Source: Bacteroidota bacterium (lineage in GTDB: Bacteria; Bacteroidota; Bacteroidia; Chitinophagales; Chitinophagaceae). Taken from it: DNA of 40,604 nt. The notes under the pieces were generated by a model. That model was given only the letters and a program-made list of their open reading frames with translations. It was not told the DNA's origin and did no database searches. The DNA lies in assembly GCA_023433265.1 (NCBI GenBank), contig JAEZDR010000108.1, forward strand, positions 1-40,604, in the 5' to 3' direction. The position numbers and the translations under genes are program-made. Shown one piece after another: positions 34,001-40,604 of the stretch (positions within the stretch are counted from its first letter, which is position 1; each line of letters opens with the position of its first letter).

Positions 34001-35055
34001 CAAAGCAGCTAAAGCCCCTGGGGATTTTACTGGACCTGCAACTGCCTGTAAAAAGTGGTTGGGATATAATGGATGCGCTGAAAAGCGATCCGGTTACCCG
34101 GCACATACCGGTGCACATGATGTCGTCGTACGACGTAGAAAAAGAAAGCTTACAAAGAGGGGCAATTGATTTTATTAATAAACCGGTGGCTTTAGATAAA
34201 ATGCAGGAAGTGCTGAAAAAGCTGGAGCATGTATTGACAAGGCATCCAAAGAAAGTGTTGATACTGGAAGAGAATCCAAAGCATGCAAAAGCGCTGGCTT
34301 ACTTCCTTGAGTCGATGAATGTGAATTCACAGATATCCGATTCGGTAGCATCCAGCATCACAGCATTAAAGAACCAGGAAGTGGACTGCGTTATATTGGA
34401 TATGAAGACACCGGCAGGGGCCTCGCATCAAACGCTTGAAGAAGTAAGGAAGCATAAGGATTTGGAGAAAGTGCCCGTGATCATCTTCACGGGAAAAAGC
34501 CTTTCACAGGCAGAAGAGGCTAAGATAAAACAGTACGCAAATTCCATAGTAGTAAAAACGGCTCATTCATATCGGCGGATATTTGATGAAGTTTCAATCT
34601 TCCTGCACCTGGTTGAAGAAAATGGCAAGAGCAGCACATCGTTGAGGACAAACAAAAACCTGGCAGCTCTTACCAACGTGCTGCAAAAAAAGAAAGTGCT
34701 GGTGGTTGATGATGATGTGCGAAACATTTTCTCACTTTCAAAAGCGTTAGAAAGCCATGGCATGATTGTTACGCATGGAATGAATGGCAGAGAGGCCGTG
34801 AAGATGCTTCATGAAACGCCTGACATTGATGTGATCCTGATGGATATGATGATGCCGGAGATGGATGGATATGAATCGATACGGGCTATACGAAGCGATA
34901 TTAAATATCGAAACCTTCCGATCATCGCAGTTACAGCAAAAGCGATGGCAGGAGACCGTGATAAGTGTATAGAGGCCGGCGCTTCTGATTATATCTCAAA
35001 GCCTGTAGACATAGATCAGTTACTGTCTTTGTTACGTGTATGGCTTTACGATTAA
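31030..35055 (+). CDS. Hybrid histidine kinase, NIT-HAMP-GAF-HisKA-HATPase-3xREC
   Basis: A 1341-residue membrane kinase. A membrane helix at about 10-27 and another at about 296-318 enclose a helical outer domain of NIT (nitrate/nitrite-sensing) type, with the conserved ERRMSTIYLLG. HAMP follows (about 320-400), then a GAF domain (about 420-565). A long coiled-coil rich in Glu and Gln (about 575-665) leads to the kinase core, with NMSHELRTPLN (His677), N-box NLLSNAVKFT and G1/G2 VADTGIGIP and GTGLGLSIS. Three receivers close the protein. The first has Asp1002 and the third Asp1272 with normal acidic pairs. The middle one has Asp1124 but EE in place of the DD pair. The ligand of the NIT domain is not established. 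The CheR and CheB genes in this operon probably act on a protein like this; see the coiled-coil motif. Confidence 0.92.
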   Translation: MLRKVPFNIKLMLAGLVPLAFLVYFGIQILNERNQRIATVTNLAKGITHSNEVMLLAEKLHFERRMSTIYLLGKTKHADVITARAATDRQMETLQSFLDTNWGNYRRYALLDKLVDHRKEVDEGQVSFAEVLNFYTAVLSRVFSVEQVSVRGIPYLKNVQNQLESQQVFFQYLNYFGLVRSQLLAVALTRDTSSKVYNEIYYNYRVLDSYLKEFQVKGEPLALERFEKLTSGATGKMVEKVLSNYFKKKTLPAGFDSDYWWVSSSTMVDDMRKMQLESIKKTQRDVETILEDETNELNRLVFLLIAIMLLVVLIVFFNIKSITDMLNELRVAAERISLGESNVKLGYYPHDAFGSLASSVKILDQNSSAIASAANNIGAGNFDVVITPRSKNDLLGNAILRMRDDLEKFSTEQHEKLWVQSGIAEIGENLRGEKMPDQLAKDTLTSLVSYTGAQIGLFYLANHEHQLRLIATQAILSEQVNIQAMQFGESLVGQVAVEKKPLYLREPHPDVPRVTSGVMDHAAPYVAILPLVFNDEVEGVIEIASLNAFTAGTTAFLREASSAIAVAVRTSKNRLRLQELLEETQAQSEELQAQHAELENINAELEAQAERLQTSEEELKVQQEELLQTNQELEERSAMLQERNEQIAERNNEIQRKAEELSLSTRYKSEFLANMSHELRTPLNSILLLSRLLSENHGSNLSQEQIEYAQVIQSSGKGLLTLIDEILDLSKIEAGKMDLEIGVVNIETLVAEQKQMFEPMAREKHIELIAKVDPNVPASIETDKLRLEQILRNLLSNAVKFTGKGSVTLSVGILSGNSNLVCFTVADTGIGIPADKQKLVFEAFHQADGSTRRKFGGTGLGLSISRELARLLGGEIYLESEEGKGSSFTLCVPRKIVEGTPYQAVRLEEKQPVSTNKPKVSKQETEDRNPLISEAIPASIPDDRGTLQPDDKVILIVEDDTAFAKSLLAYVRGQGYKGVIAVRGDEGIELAKQLKPLGILLDLQLPVKSGWDIMDALKSDPVTRHIPVHMMSSYDVEKESLQRGAIDFINKPVALDKMQEVLKKLEHVLTRHPKKVLILEENPKHAKALAYFLESMNVNSQISDSVASSITALKNQEVDCVILDMKTPAGASHQTLEEVRKHKDLEKVPVIIFTGKSLSQAEEAKIKQYANSIVVKTAHSYRRIFDEVSIFLHLVEENGKSSTSLRTNKNLAALTNVLQKKKVLVVDDDVRNIFSLSKALESHGMIVTHGMNGREAVKMLHETPDIDVILMDMMMPEMDGYESIRAIRSDIKYRNLPIIAVTAKAMAGDRDKCIEAGASDYISKPVDIDQLLSLLRVWLYD

Positions 35056-35083
35056 CAGGTTGTCCATTTCTTAATGTAATGCT

Positions 35084-35449
35084 ATGGTACTTATAATAGA
35101 TGACGATCCGCGCAATGTACTGGCGTTAAAAGCCACACTTGCTGTGCGCAATTACAAGGTGCTAACAGCTTTATCGGCGAAAGAGGGTATTCAGTTAATG
35201 AAGGATAATAAGGATGTTGCTGTAGTGTTGCTGGATATGATGATGCCGGATATGGATGGTTATGAAGCGCTGTCTATCATCAGGGCAGATAAGGAACTGG
35301 AAAAACTGGCCGTTGTCGCCGTAACGGCTCAGGCAATGGTTGGGGATAAAGAGAAATGCCTGGAAGCGGGGGCAGATGCCTACCTGAAGAAACCTGTGGA
35401 CGTTGATGAGCTCTTAGAATTGATTGATCGATTAAAAAAACAGCAATAG
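35084..35449 (+). CDS. Single-domain response regulator (CheY-like)
   Basis: A 121-residue lone receiver with D6-D7, phospho-acceptor Asp51 (VLLDMMMPDMDG), Thr/Ala switch VVAVTAQAM and Lys in YLKKPVDVDEL. There is no output domain, so it acts by binding another protein. It starts 28 bases after the hybrid kinase and 28 before cheR, so it probably receives phosphate from the kinase or passes it on to the receiver-PAS kinase. Confidence 0.92.
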   Translation: MVLIIDDDPRNVLALKATLAVRNYKVLTALSAKEGIQLMKDNKDVAVVLLDMMMPDMDGYEALSIIRADKELEKLAVVAVTAQAMVGDKEKCLEAGADAYLKKPVDVDELLELIDRLKKQQ

Positions 35450-35477
35450 CCAAAGCTATCGTTTCCGTTACCGAGCC

Positions 35478-36299
35478 ATGTACGTTCAATTATCAGACGA
35501 AGAATTAGATCTGCTCATCAATGATTTGATGGATGTGCACGGTTATGACTTTACCAATTACTCGAGAGAATCGTTGAGGCGAAGGGTAGCGAGGATCATG
35601 CAGTTGGACAAACATCCCAGCTTTGCGGAGTTCAGGTATTATGTTTTAAACAGCAGTGACTACTTTTTGCGAGTCGTGGAAGAAATAACCGTCAATGTTA
35701 CGGAAATGTTTCGCGACCCGTCGTTTTATACAGCCATAAGAAAAGATGTGTTGCCGGTACTCGCCACTTACCCTTTTATCCGGATATGGCATGCAGGCTG
35801 TTCTACAGGTGAAGAGGTTTACAGCATGAGTATCTTGCTGCAGGAAGCAAACCTTCTACATAAGTCACTGCTTTACGCTACGGATATCAATCCCAGAGTG
35901 CTTGAGCACGCCAAACGCGGAATTTACAGGCTGAAGCAAATGAAGCAGTATTCCAGTAATTACATGGAAGCCGGCGGCAAGGCAGATTTTTCAAAGTATT
36001 ATACGAGCCAGTACGACTTTGTAAAATTCAACAGCGAGTTGTCGGCAAGGGTCATATTCTCTACACACAACCTGGTTTCAGACCGGTCGTTTAATGAGTT
36101 TCAATTGATTGTCTGCCGCAACGTGCTCATCTATTTTGACAAGCATTTGCAGGCAAATGTGTTGAAGTTGTTTGATGATAGCCTTGAGAAGCTGGGCTTT
36201 CTTGCGCTGGGCTCAAAAGAGAGCCTTAGGTTTTCGGCCATTGTTCCACGCTACAAGCAATTGGAGGGTAACCAGAAGATATGGAGAAAACTTCAATAG
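35478..36299 (+). CDS. cheR: CheR-type protein-glutamate methyltransferase
   Basis: A 273-residue enzyme that methylates glutamate side chains on a signalling protein using S-adenosylmethionine. The N-terminal helical domain (LLINDLMDVHGYDFTNYSRE, SLRRRVARIMQ) precedes the methyltransferase domain with the SAM loop HAGCSTGEEVYSM (glycine-rich loop from G107), ATDINPRVLEHAK, and the late motif QLIVCRNVLIYFD. All typical features are present and length is standard. No MCP-type receptor is in the window. The substrate may be the hybrid kinase of the same operon. It overlaps cheB by 19 bases. Confidence 0.94.
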   Translation: MYVQLSDEELDLLINDLMDVHGYDFTNYSRESLRRRVARIMQLDKHPSFAEFRYYVLNSSDYFLRVVEEITVNVTEMFRDPSFYTAIRKDVLPVLATYPFIRIWHAGCSTGEEVYSMSILLQEANLLHKSLLYATDINPRVLEHAKRGIYRLKQMKQYSSNYMEAGGKADFSKYYTSQYDFVKFNSELSARVIFSTHNLVSDRSFNEFQLIVCRNVLIYFDKHLQANVLKLFDDSLEKLGFLALGSKESLRFSAIVPRYKQLEGNQKIWRKLQ

Positions 36300-36865
36300 G
36301 CCGCGATGTTCAATTGGTTATGATTGCCGGGTCGGCAGGAAGTTTCCAATTACTGCTACAGTTGATTGGGCGTCTTGTGTCGCCGGTGCCTTTTGCTGTA
36401 ATTGTACTGTTGCACAGGAAAGAGGATATGTATTCTTCACTAGCCAGGATATTGAACATGAAAACAAACATCCAGGTACGTGAATTAGAAGAAAAAGAAA
36501 CGATTGAACCCAATCATATCTATATAGCTCCCGCTGATTATCATCTGCTCATTGAGCGCGACAGAAGTTTTTCGCTGGACTATTCGGAGCGGGTAAACCA
36601 TTCGAGGCCTTCATTTGATATCACCTTTGAAAGCGCGGCTCGTGTATTTGGCAGTGGCGTTGCCTGCCTGCTTCTTTCGGGGGCCAATGCCGACGGTGCA
36701 AAAGGATTGCGGGACGTTATAGCACATGGGGGGCAGGCTTTTATACAAGATCCTGCCACCGCAGAGATGCCAACGATGCCGGAAAGCGCTGCAAGAATGA
36801 ACCCCAATGCCAGGGTTTTAACCCCTGAAGAAATGGAAGCAATACTAACAATCTGGCAACATTAG
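36281..36865 (+). CDS. cheB: CheB-type methylesterase, catalytic domain only
   Basis: A 194-residue enzyme that removes methyl groups added by CheR. The catalytic triad is visible: Ser18 (VMIAGSAGSF), His45 (VIVLLHRKEDM) and Asp138 (SGANADGAKGL). The strand APADYHLLIE (83-92) is family-typical. There is no receiver domain, so it cannot be activated by phosphorylation as E. coli CheB is; the separate CheY-like protein two genes before may do this by contact, or the enzyme may be constitutive. It is the last gene of the operon. Confidence 0.92.
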   Translation: MEKTSIGRDVQLVMIAGSAGSFQLLLQLIGRLVSPVPFAVIVLLHRKEDMYSSLARILNMKTNIQVRELEEKETIEPNHIYIAPADYHLLIERDRSFSLDYSERVNHSRPSFDITFESAARVFGSGVACLLLSGANADGAKGLRDVIAHGGQAFIQDPATAEMPTMPESAARMNPNARVLTPEEMEAILTIWQH

Positions 36866-36929
36866 GCAAAGTGTGCCAATGCAAACCAGCCGATAAAAGA
36901 ACTGTAAGCCCTTATCCCCTTCATTTCTA

Positions 36930-36937
36930 TATTTTTG
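36930..36937 (+). promoter_or_regulatory. -7 box for the arginine decarboxylase gene
   Basis: TATTTTTG is a full TAnnTTTG match, 38 bases before the ATG at 36976. The -33 region carries no clear TTG. Confidence 0.45.
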
Positions 36938-36975
36938 CCTGCAATATTTTAAAATACTCTATTTAAAGGCTGAGG

Positions 36976-38403
36976 ATGAACAATACCTACACCGGGCTGG
37001 TTAAGCAAACCTTCCACTTTCCACAAGAAGGCTTTGATGTTAGTGATGAGGGATATCTTGAGTTTAACGGCATTGACCTGAAGAGGCTTATTGACAAGTA
37101 TGGGACGCCGTTAAAATTGAGCTACCTGCCTAAGATAGGGATGCAGATTAACAAGGCGAAGCAAATGTTTGCAACGGCAATGAAAAAACACAAGTATGAA
37201 GGAAAGTATTTTTATTGCTATTGCACCAAGAGTTCGCACTTTTCGTTTGTAGTGGAAGAAGCTTTGAAACATGATATTCATATCGAGACGTCCTATGCGT
37301 ACGATATAGAGATCATAAATAAGCTATTTGAGAAGAAGAAGATTTCGAAAGACACGTTTATAATTTGTAATGGCTATAAGCAAAAAGGATATACCCAGCG
37401 TATAGCGAGGCTGATTAATACAGGTTTCAAAAATGTAGTTCCCATTCTTGACAACAAAGAAGAGCTGCAAGCTTACCGACGCAGCGTAAAACAGCCTTTC
37501 AAGCTAGGCATCAGGGTGGCAGCGGAAGAGGAACCTACTTTTCCTTTCTACACTTCAAGGCTTGGTATTCGTGCTAAGGATATACTTGAGTTTTATGTGG
37601 ACGAGATTGAAGGATACGAAGACAAGTTCCAGTTGAAGATGCTCCATATCTTCCTTAACAAGGGAATTAAAGACGACATCTATTACTGGAGCGAGCTTAA
37701 TAAGATAATTATACTCTATTGCCAGCTCAAGAAGATATGTCCTGAACTAGACTCTATCAATATTGGTGGTGGCTTTCCCATTAAGCACTCACTTGGATTT
37801 GACTACGATTATCAATTTATGATTAATGAAATAGTGGGGAACATCAAGAAAGCATGTAAGAAAGCCCGGGTGCCTATGCCAAACATCTATACTGAGTTTG
37901 GTAGTTATACAGTGGGTGAGAGCATGGCACACATCTATAGTGTGATTGGTCAGAAGACGCAAAATGACCGGGAGAACTGGTACATGATTGATTCTTCATT
38001 TATTACAACTCTGCCCGATACATGGGGAATTGGAGAGCGCTTTTTAATGTTACCGATTAACAAGTGGGATAATGAATATCAACGCGTAGTGTTGGGCGGC
38101 ATTACGTGCGACAGCCATGATTACTACGATTCAGAAGAACATATCAATGAGGTTTTCCTTCCAAAGCTAAATAATGCCGATGAACCTGAAGTCGTAAACA
38201 AAGAGCCTCTCTATGTAGGCTTCTTTCATACAGGCGCTTACCAGGACCAGATAAGCGGCTACGGAGGTATCAAGCATTGCCTGATACCATCTCCCAAACA
38301 CGTTATTATCGGCTACGACAAAAACGGAAAGGTGGAAGATTGGGTCTACGCAAAAGAACAATCTGCACAAAGCATGCTGCGCATTCTGGGCTATATAAAA
38401 TAA
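36976..38403 (+). CDS. speA: Arginine decarboxylase (fold III, PLP)
   Basis: A 475-residue enzyme that converts arginine to agmatine, first step of polyamine synthesis. The PLP lysine is K85 in FYCYCTKSSHFSFVVEEAL. The barrel continues with THIETSYAYDIEI-like and ICNGYKQKGYTQRIARLI, then the phosphate-binding SINIGGGFPIKHS. The second-domain motif GGITCDSHDYYDSEEHI supplies the dimer-interface Cys, Asp and His region. The length matches the short form common in Bacteroidota. It is not the 630-residue biosynthetic type of E. coli. Arginine as substrate follows from this close family, not from a proven motif. Confidence 0.88.
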   Translation: MNNTYTGLVKQTFHFPQEGFDVSDEGYLEFNGIDLKRLIDKYGTPLKLSYLPKIGMQINKAKQMFATAMKKHKYEGKYFYCYCTKSSHFSFVVEEALKHDIHIETSYAYDIEIINKLFEKKKISKDTFIICNGYKQKGYTQRIARLINTGFKNVVPILDNKEELQAYRRSVKQPFKLGIRVAAEEEPTFPFYTSRLGIRAKDILEFYVDEIEGYEDKFQLKMLHIFLNKGIKDDIYYWSELNKIIILYCQLKKICPELDSINIGGGFPIKHSLGFDYDYQFMINEIVGNIKKACKKARVPMPNIYTEFGSYTVGESMAHIYSVIGQKTQNDRENWYMIDSSFITTLPDTWGIGERFLMLPINKWDNEYQRVVLGGITCDSHDYYDSEEHINEVFLPKLNNADEPEVVNKEPLYVGFFHTGAYQDQISGYGGIKHCLIPSPKHVIIGYDKNGKVEDWVYAKEQSAQSMLRILGYIK

Positions 38404-38438
38404 GATTAGCGATAGACTAACCACTAACTACTTAATTT

Positions 38439-38966
38439 ATGAAACCCTTTCTTTTTGTCATATTCCTATTGCCTTTGATGGCAAATGGCCAGTTTGGATT
38501 CCTCATGGCGCCAAAGGAGTTTTCAAACAACCTGGAAAAGATTGTGCTTGATTTCAGGTACAACTACAAGCATTTAAAAGGTGATAGTATTGGGCCGGCG
38601 CTCTACAAAGCAACGTTGGTGTTACCGGGAAGCGTTCAGTCTACCATTCTGTATCCCACCGTAGGCAAGGATACCACTGCTACGTATCGTGCGTTGCTAT
38701 TTGAGAATTCGGACTATAGCGAGGCAGCAAAAGCTTACAGCAAGCTTTGTAAAAATGTAAGAAATGCGTCCATCAGGTGGTTTGACAGGAGCGATGCGTC
38801 TTTTGCGGGCGAAATCATCCATCCCGAACAAGGTAAATCCAGTGCCGTTTCTGTTTTCAGGTTAGGTGCCCACGACAAACGTTATTACCGTTACCAGGCA
38901 GAAGTTTCGCTTGTTAGAGAAAATAACGGTTACAAGGTTTACCTGCAATTAAAGAACCGGGCTTAG
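38439..38966 (+). CDS. Secreted protein of unknown function
   Basis: A 175-residue protein with signal peptide MKPFLFVIFLLPLMANGQ. The mature part has a helical opening (LMAPKEFSNNLEKIVLDFR), a strand-rich middle (YKATLVLPGSVQSTILYP), and ends in paired strands (RYYRYQAEVSLVRENNGYKVYLQLKNR). I do not recognise the family. It follows speA by 35 bases and is probably co-transcribed. Its stop is 4 bases from the end of the convergent J-domain gene, so no terminator separates them. Confidence 0.75.
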   Translation: MKPFLFVIFLLPLMANGQFGFLMAPKEFSNNLEKIVLDFRYNYKHLKGDSIGPALYKATLVLPGSVQSTILYPTVGKDTTATYRALLFENSDYSEAAKAYSKLCKNVRNASIRWFDRSDASFAGEIIHPEQGKSSAVSVFRLGAHDKRYYRYQAEVSLVRENNGYKVYLQLKNRA

Positions 38967-38970
38967 AAAA

Positions 38971-39603
38971 TTAAAGAACCGCAAAGTAAATAATTGCGCA
39001 TAATGCCAATGCTACAAGCACGGCAATGGCTACTTTGTATTTTTCCCAGGTTGCTATTTTGTTTTTTTCAACCATCTTGCCGGCAATGTATTGTTCTATT
39101 TCCTTGCTCCCTTCGGCTAATGGATGCAGTTTTTTCATTTGCTCACGGTAGCTTTCCATTGATAATACATGGGCACAAGCCTCAAAAGCCTCGGTAAAAG
39201 CAGATTTAAACGCAAGATTTTCCCCAGCAATGGAGTAAACCAATCTTCCGGGAAGAATACTATTTAGGTCCACAACTACTGCTTCTTTATTCAGCCTGTA
39301 AGGATCAGCCTTGTAAATCAGATCTTTAAGCCTAAGCAGATCATTATAAACAGTTGCGGGCTTTAGTATTTCCTCCTCCTTCCTATATGCAGTCGTGTAG
39401 TGTCGCTGGTGGTATTTTCTTCGTTTGTCCGGGTCGGAAAGAATCCTGTAGGCCTCTGTTATAGCAATGAACTGCACGGGGGAAACGGAGTTTTCGGCAT
39501 TTCTATCCGGATGATGGCGTAAGGCAAGCAATCTGAAAGCTTTTCTTATTTCTGAAAAGCTGGCTTCCGGCTCAACACCCAATATTTGGTATAAGTCTCT
39601 CAA
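38971..39603 (-). CDS. Tail-anchored J-domain protein
   Basis: A 210-residue DnaJ-type co-chaperone. The J-domain is residues 1-70 (LYQILGVEPEASFSEIRKAF) with the HPD at 31-33 that triggers DnaK ATPase. There is no Gly/Phe-rich or zinc-finger part. A helical middle follows, and residues about 190-208 (VAIAVLVALALCAIIYF) form one C-terminal membrane helix, so the J-domain faces the cytoplasm. An in-frame TAA lies two codons before the start, so the start must be TTG 39603; no ATG is possible without losing the J-domain. A -7 box lies just upstream. Confidence 0.9.
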   Translation of the reverse strand: MRDLYQILGVEPEASFSEIRKAFRLLALRHHPDRNAENSVSPVQFIAITEAYRILSDPDKRRKYHQRHYTTAYRKEEEILKPATVYNDLLRLKDLIYKADPYRLNKEAVVVDLNSILPGRLVYSIAGENLAFKSAFTEAFEACAHVLSMESYREQMKKLHPLAEGSKEIEQYIAGKMVEKNKIATWEKYKVAIAVLVALALCAIIYFAVL

Positions 39604-39609
39604 ACCTTA

Positions 39610-39617
39610 CAAAAATA
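39610..39617 (-). promoter_or_regulatory. -7 box immediately before the J-domain gene
   Basis: TATTTTTG on the minus strand ends six bases before the TTG start. If used, the transcript would begin at or within a few bases of the start codon. Confidence 0.5.
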
Positions 39618-39746
39618 GGGGTTGATCTATGCTACTTGCACAGCTATTGTGAATCAGTACTACCGGTGATGTGCATCATAGTAAAGGCTTTTACTTAAGT
39701 GTTTCTTTGCATTACGAAACAACATTAACCTATAAATAGAACAGTT

Positions 39747-39950
39747 ATGAAAAAAAGTTTTACTCTAAACGACTGGTGGGGTCCTTACGAATTAAGTGGT
39801 ACCGGAGTAACAGCCGACGAGAGTGGCTTTATTGTGTTACCCGACAATGACCCTCAATTAAAGACTTTCTGGGACGAATTGCTTGAAGGCCCTTACGAAC
39901 TATCCGGAACGGGTGTAACATCTGAAGAAAGCAACTTCATTGCAGTGTAG
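39747..39950 (+). CDS. 67-residue peptide with a duplicated motif
   Basis: A small protein with no signal peptide. An 11-residue leader (MKKSFTLNDWW) is followed by two copies of GPYELSGTGVT-(A/S)-(D/E)-ES-(G/N)-FI, encoded at 39780-39833 and 39888-39941, 108 bases apart. The linker is acidic (LPDNDPQLKTFWDELLE). The 11 shared residues use different codons at six positions, including Ser AGT against TCC, so selection keeps the protein, not the DNA. A perfect terminator follows. I recognise no family. The Thr/Ser and Asp/Glu mix in a repeated short motif resembles multi-core precursor peptides, but no modifying enzyme lies in the window. Confidence 0.7.
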   Translation: MKKSFTLNDWWGPYELSGTGVTADESGFIVLPDNDPQLKTFWDELLEGPYELSGTGVTSEESNFIAV

Positions 39951-39984
39951 AAATTTAAATAAGGTTTAGTTTTTTTGAATGATT

Positions 39985-40011
39985 AAAAGGCCGGATTCTT
40001 CCGGCCTTTTT
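39985..40011 (+). terminator. Rho-independent terminator after the peptide gene
   Basis: AAAAGGCCGGA (39985-39995) and TCCGGCCTTTT (40000-40010) form a perfect 11-bp stem with a 4-base loop and end in five T. It lies 34 bases after the stop. Confidence 0.94.
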
Positions 40012-40180
40012 GCTCCCATTCGCTCTGAAAAAGCTGTGAATATTTTCTTTAGTAAACTGATAATTAGGGCGATAGTGATGTGTATTTCTTGATGTTTACA
40101 CGTTTTATTCACAGCGCAACTCCTTCACAATTGTTTGTGGGGCAATTAAGTTATGTTCGCTGGGTTAAAATGGGTGAATA

Positions 40181-40604
40181 GTGAGATTAAAATCCTTAGA
40201 AATCAAAGGTTTCAAAAGTTTTGCTGATAAAACCGTTGTCAGGTTTGACGAAGGCATTACCGGAATTATCGGACCAAATGGCTGTGGCAAAAGCAATATT
40301 ATCGACTCCATTCGATGGGTGATCGGCGAACAAAAGATATCCGCACTCCGAAGTGAGAACCTGGAAGCATTGGTGTTTAATGGCAGTAAAACCCGGAGCC
40401 CTAGCGGCCTTGCAGAGGTTAGCCTCACATTCGAAAACACCCGGAACCTCCTGCCTACCGAATTTAGTACAGTAACTATCACCCGCCGGTTTTATAAGAA
40501 TGGCGAAAGCGAATACAGGTTAAACGATGTTACCTGCAGGCTTAAGGATATTCACAATCTCTTTATGGATACCGGGGTAAGTAATGATAGTTATGCTATC
40601 ATAG
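40181..40604 (+). CDS. smc: Chromosome segregation protein SMC, 3' truncated
   Basis: The first 141 codons of a chromosome-condensing ATPase are in the window and the gene runs off the right edge. The start is GTG 40181: an upstream ATG (40170) soon meets a stop and is not in a useful frame. The opening MRLKSLEIKGFKSFADKT is the classic SMC N-terminus, followed by Walker A GPNGCGKSN (31-39), IRWVIGEQ and the YRLNDVTCRLKDIHNLFMDT block before the coiled-coil. Full SMC proteins have about 1150-1200 residues. Confidence 0.96.
   Translation, partial: MRLKSLEIKGFKSFADKTVVRFDEGITGIIGPNGCGKSNIIDSIRWVIGEQKISALRSENLEALVFNGSKTRSPSGLAEVSLTFENTRNLLPTEFSTVTITRRFYKNGESEYRLNDVTCRLKDIHNLFMDTGVSNDSYAII

Overview
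The window is a chromosomal segment of a Bacteroidota bacterium, most likely of the Chitinophagaceae type. The evidence is SusC/SusD-type outer-membrane genes, a type IX secretion (T9SS) C-terminal domain, the gliding lipoprotein GldH, an exosortase with a PID-CTERM-type substrate, lipoproteins with Cys right after a short hydrophobic segment, and repeated TAnnTTTG promoter boxes of the Bacteroidota primary sigma factor. No tRNA, rRNA, CRISPR array, insertion sequence or prophage was seen.

Layout. (1) 1-11250: a starch/alpha-glucan utilisation locus. A truncated Nudix-fold regulator with a broken Nudix box precedes a T9SS-secreted GH13 amylase, SusC, SusD and two SusE/SusF-like surface glycan-binding lipoproteins, closed by a strong terminator. 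A 17-bp palindrome sits inside the promoter of the amylase gene. (2) 11360-13755: yicC, gldH and an orphan histidine kinase in one tight operon. (3) 13799-17318, minus strand: a small lipoprotein, a 900-bp gene-free stretch with two arrays of short direct repeats and two perfect hairpins, a fatty-acid desaturase and an LpxL-like acyltransferase. (4) uvrA, then a convergent SRPBCC-domain gene. (5) 21505-28576: a PID-CTERM mini-protein, an exosortase, a small membrane protein, and five genes that match the Campylobacter PglA-C-D-E-F set for a diacetylated bacillosamine-type glycan, with overlapping reading frames through most of the run. (6) rpmI-rplT, without infC beside them. (7) 29549-36865: a five-gene signalling operon (receiver-PAS-kinase, NIT-HAMP-GAF hybrid kinase with three receivers, CheY-like, CheR, CheB). 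(8) Arginine decarboxylase, a small secreted protein, a tail-anchored J-domain protein, a 67-residue peptide gene with a duplicated motif, and the start of smc.

How they work together. The first locus binds, cuts and imports starch at the cell surface. The exosortase block looks like a dedicated surface-attachment system in which the glycan and the sorted protein are encoded together. The signalling operon couples a methyltransferase/methylesterase pair to hybrid kinases rather than to a classical chemoreceptor; one kinase carries a sequence that matches the receptor methylation consensus.

The most unusual items are the exosortase/PID-CTERM/bacillosamine operon, the duplicated-motif peptide at 39747-39950, the in-register 10-bp repeat array at 14961-15110, and the operator-like palindrome at 703-719. 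All functional calls rest on reading motifs by eye; no database search was run.
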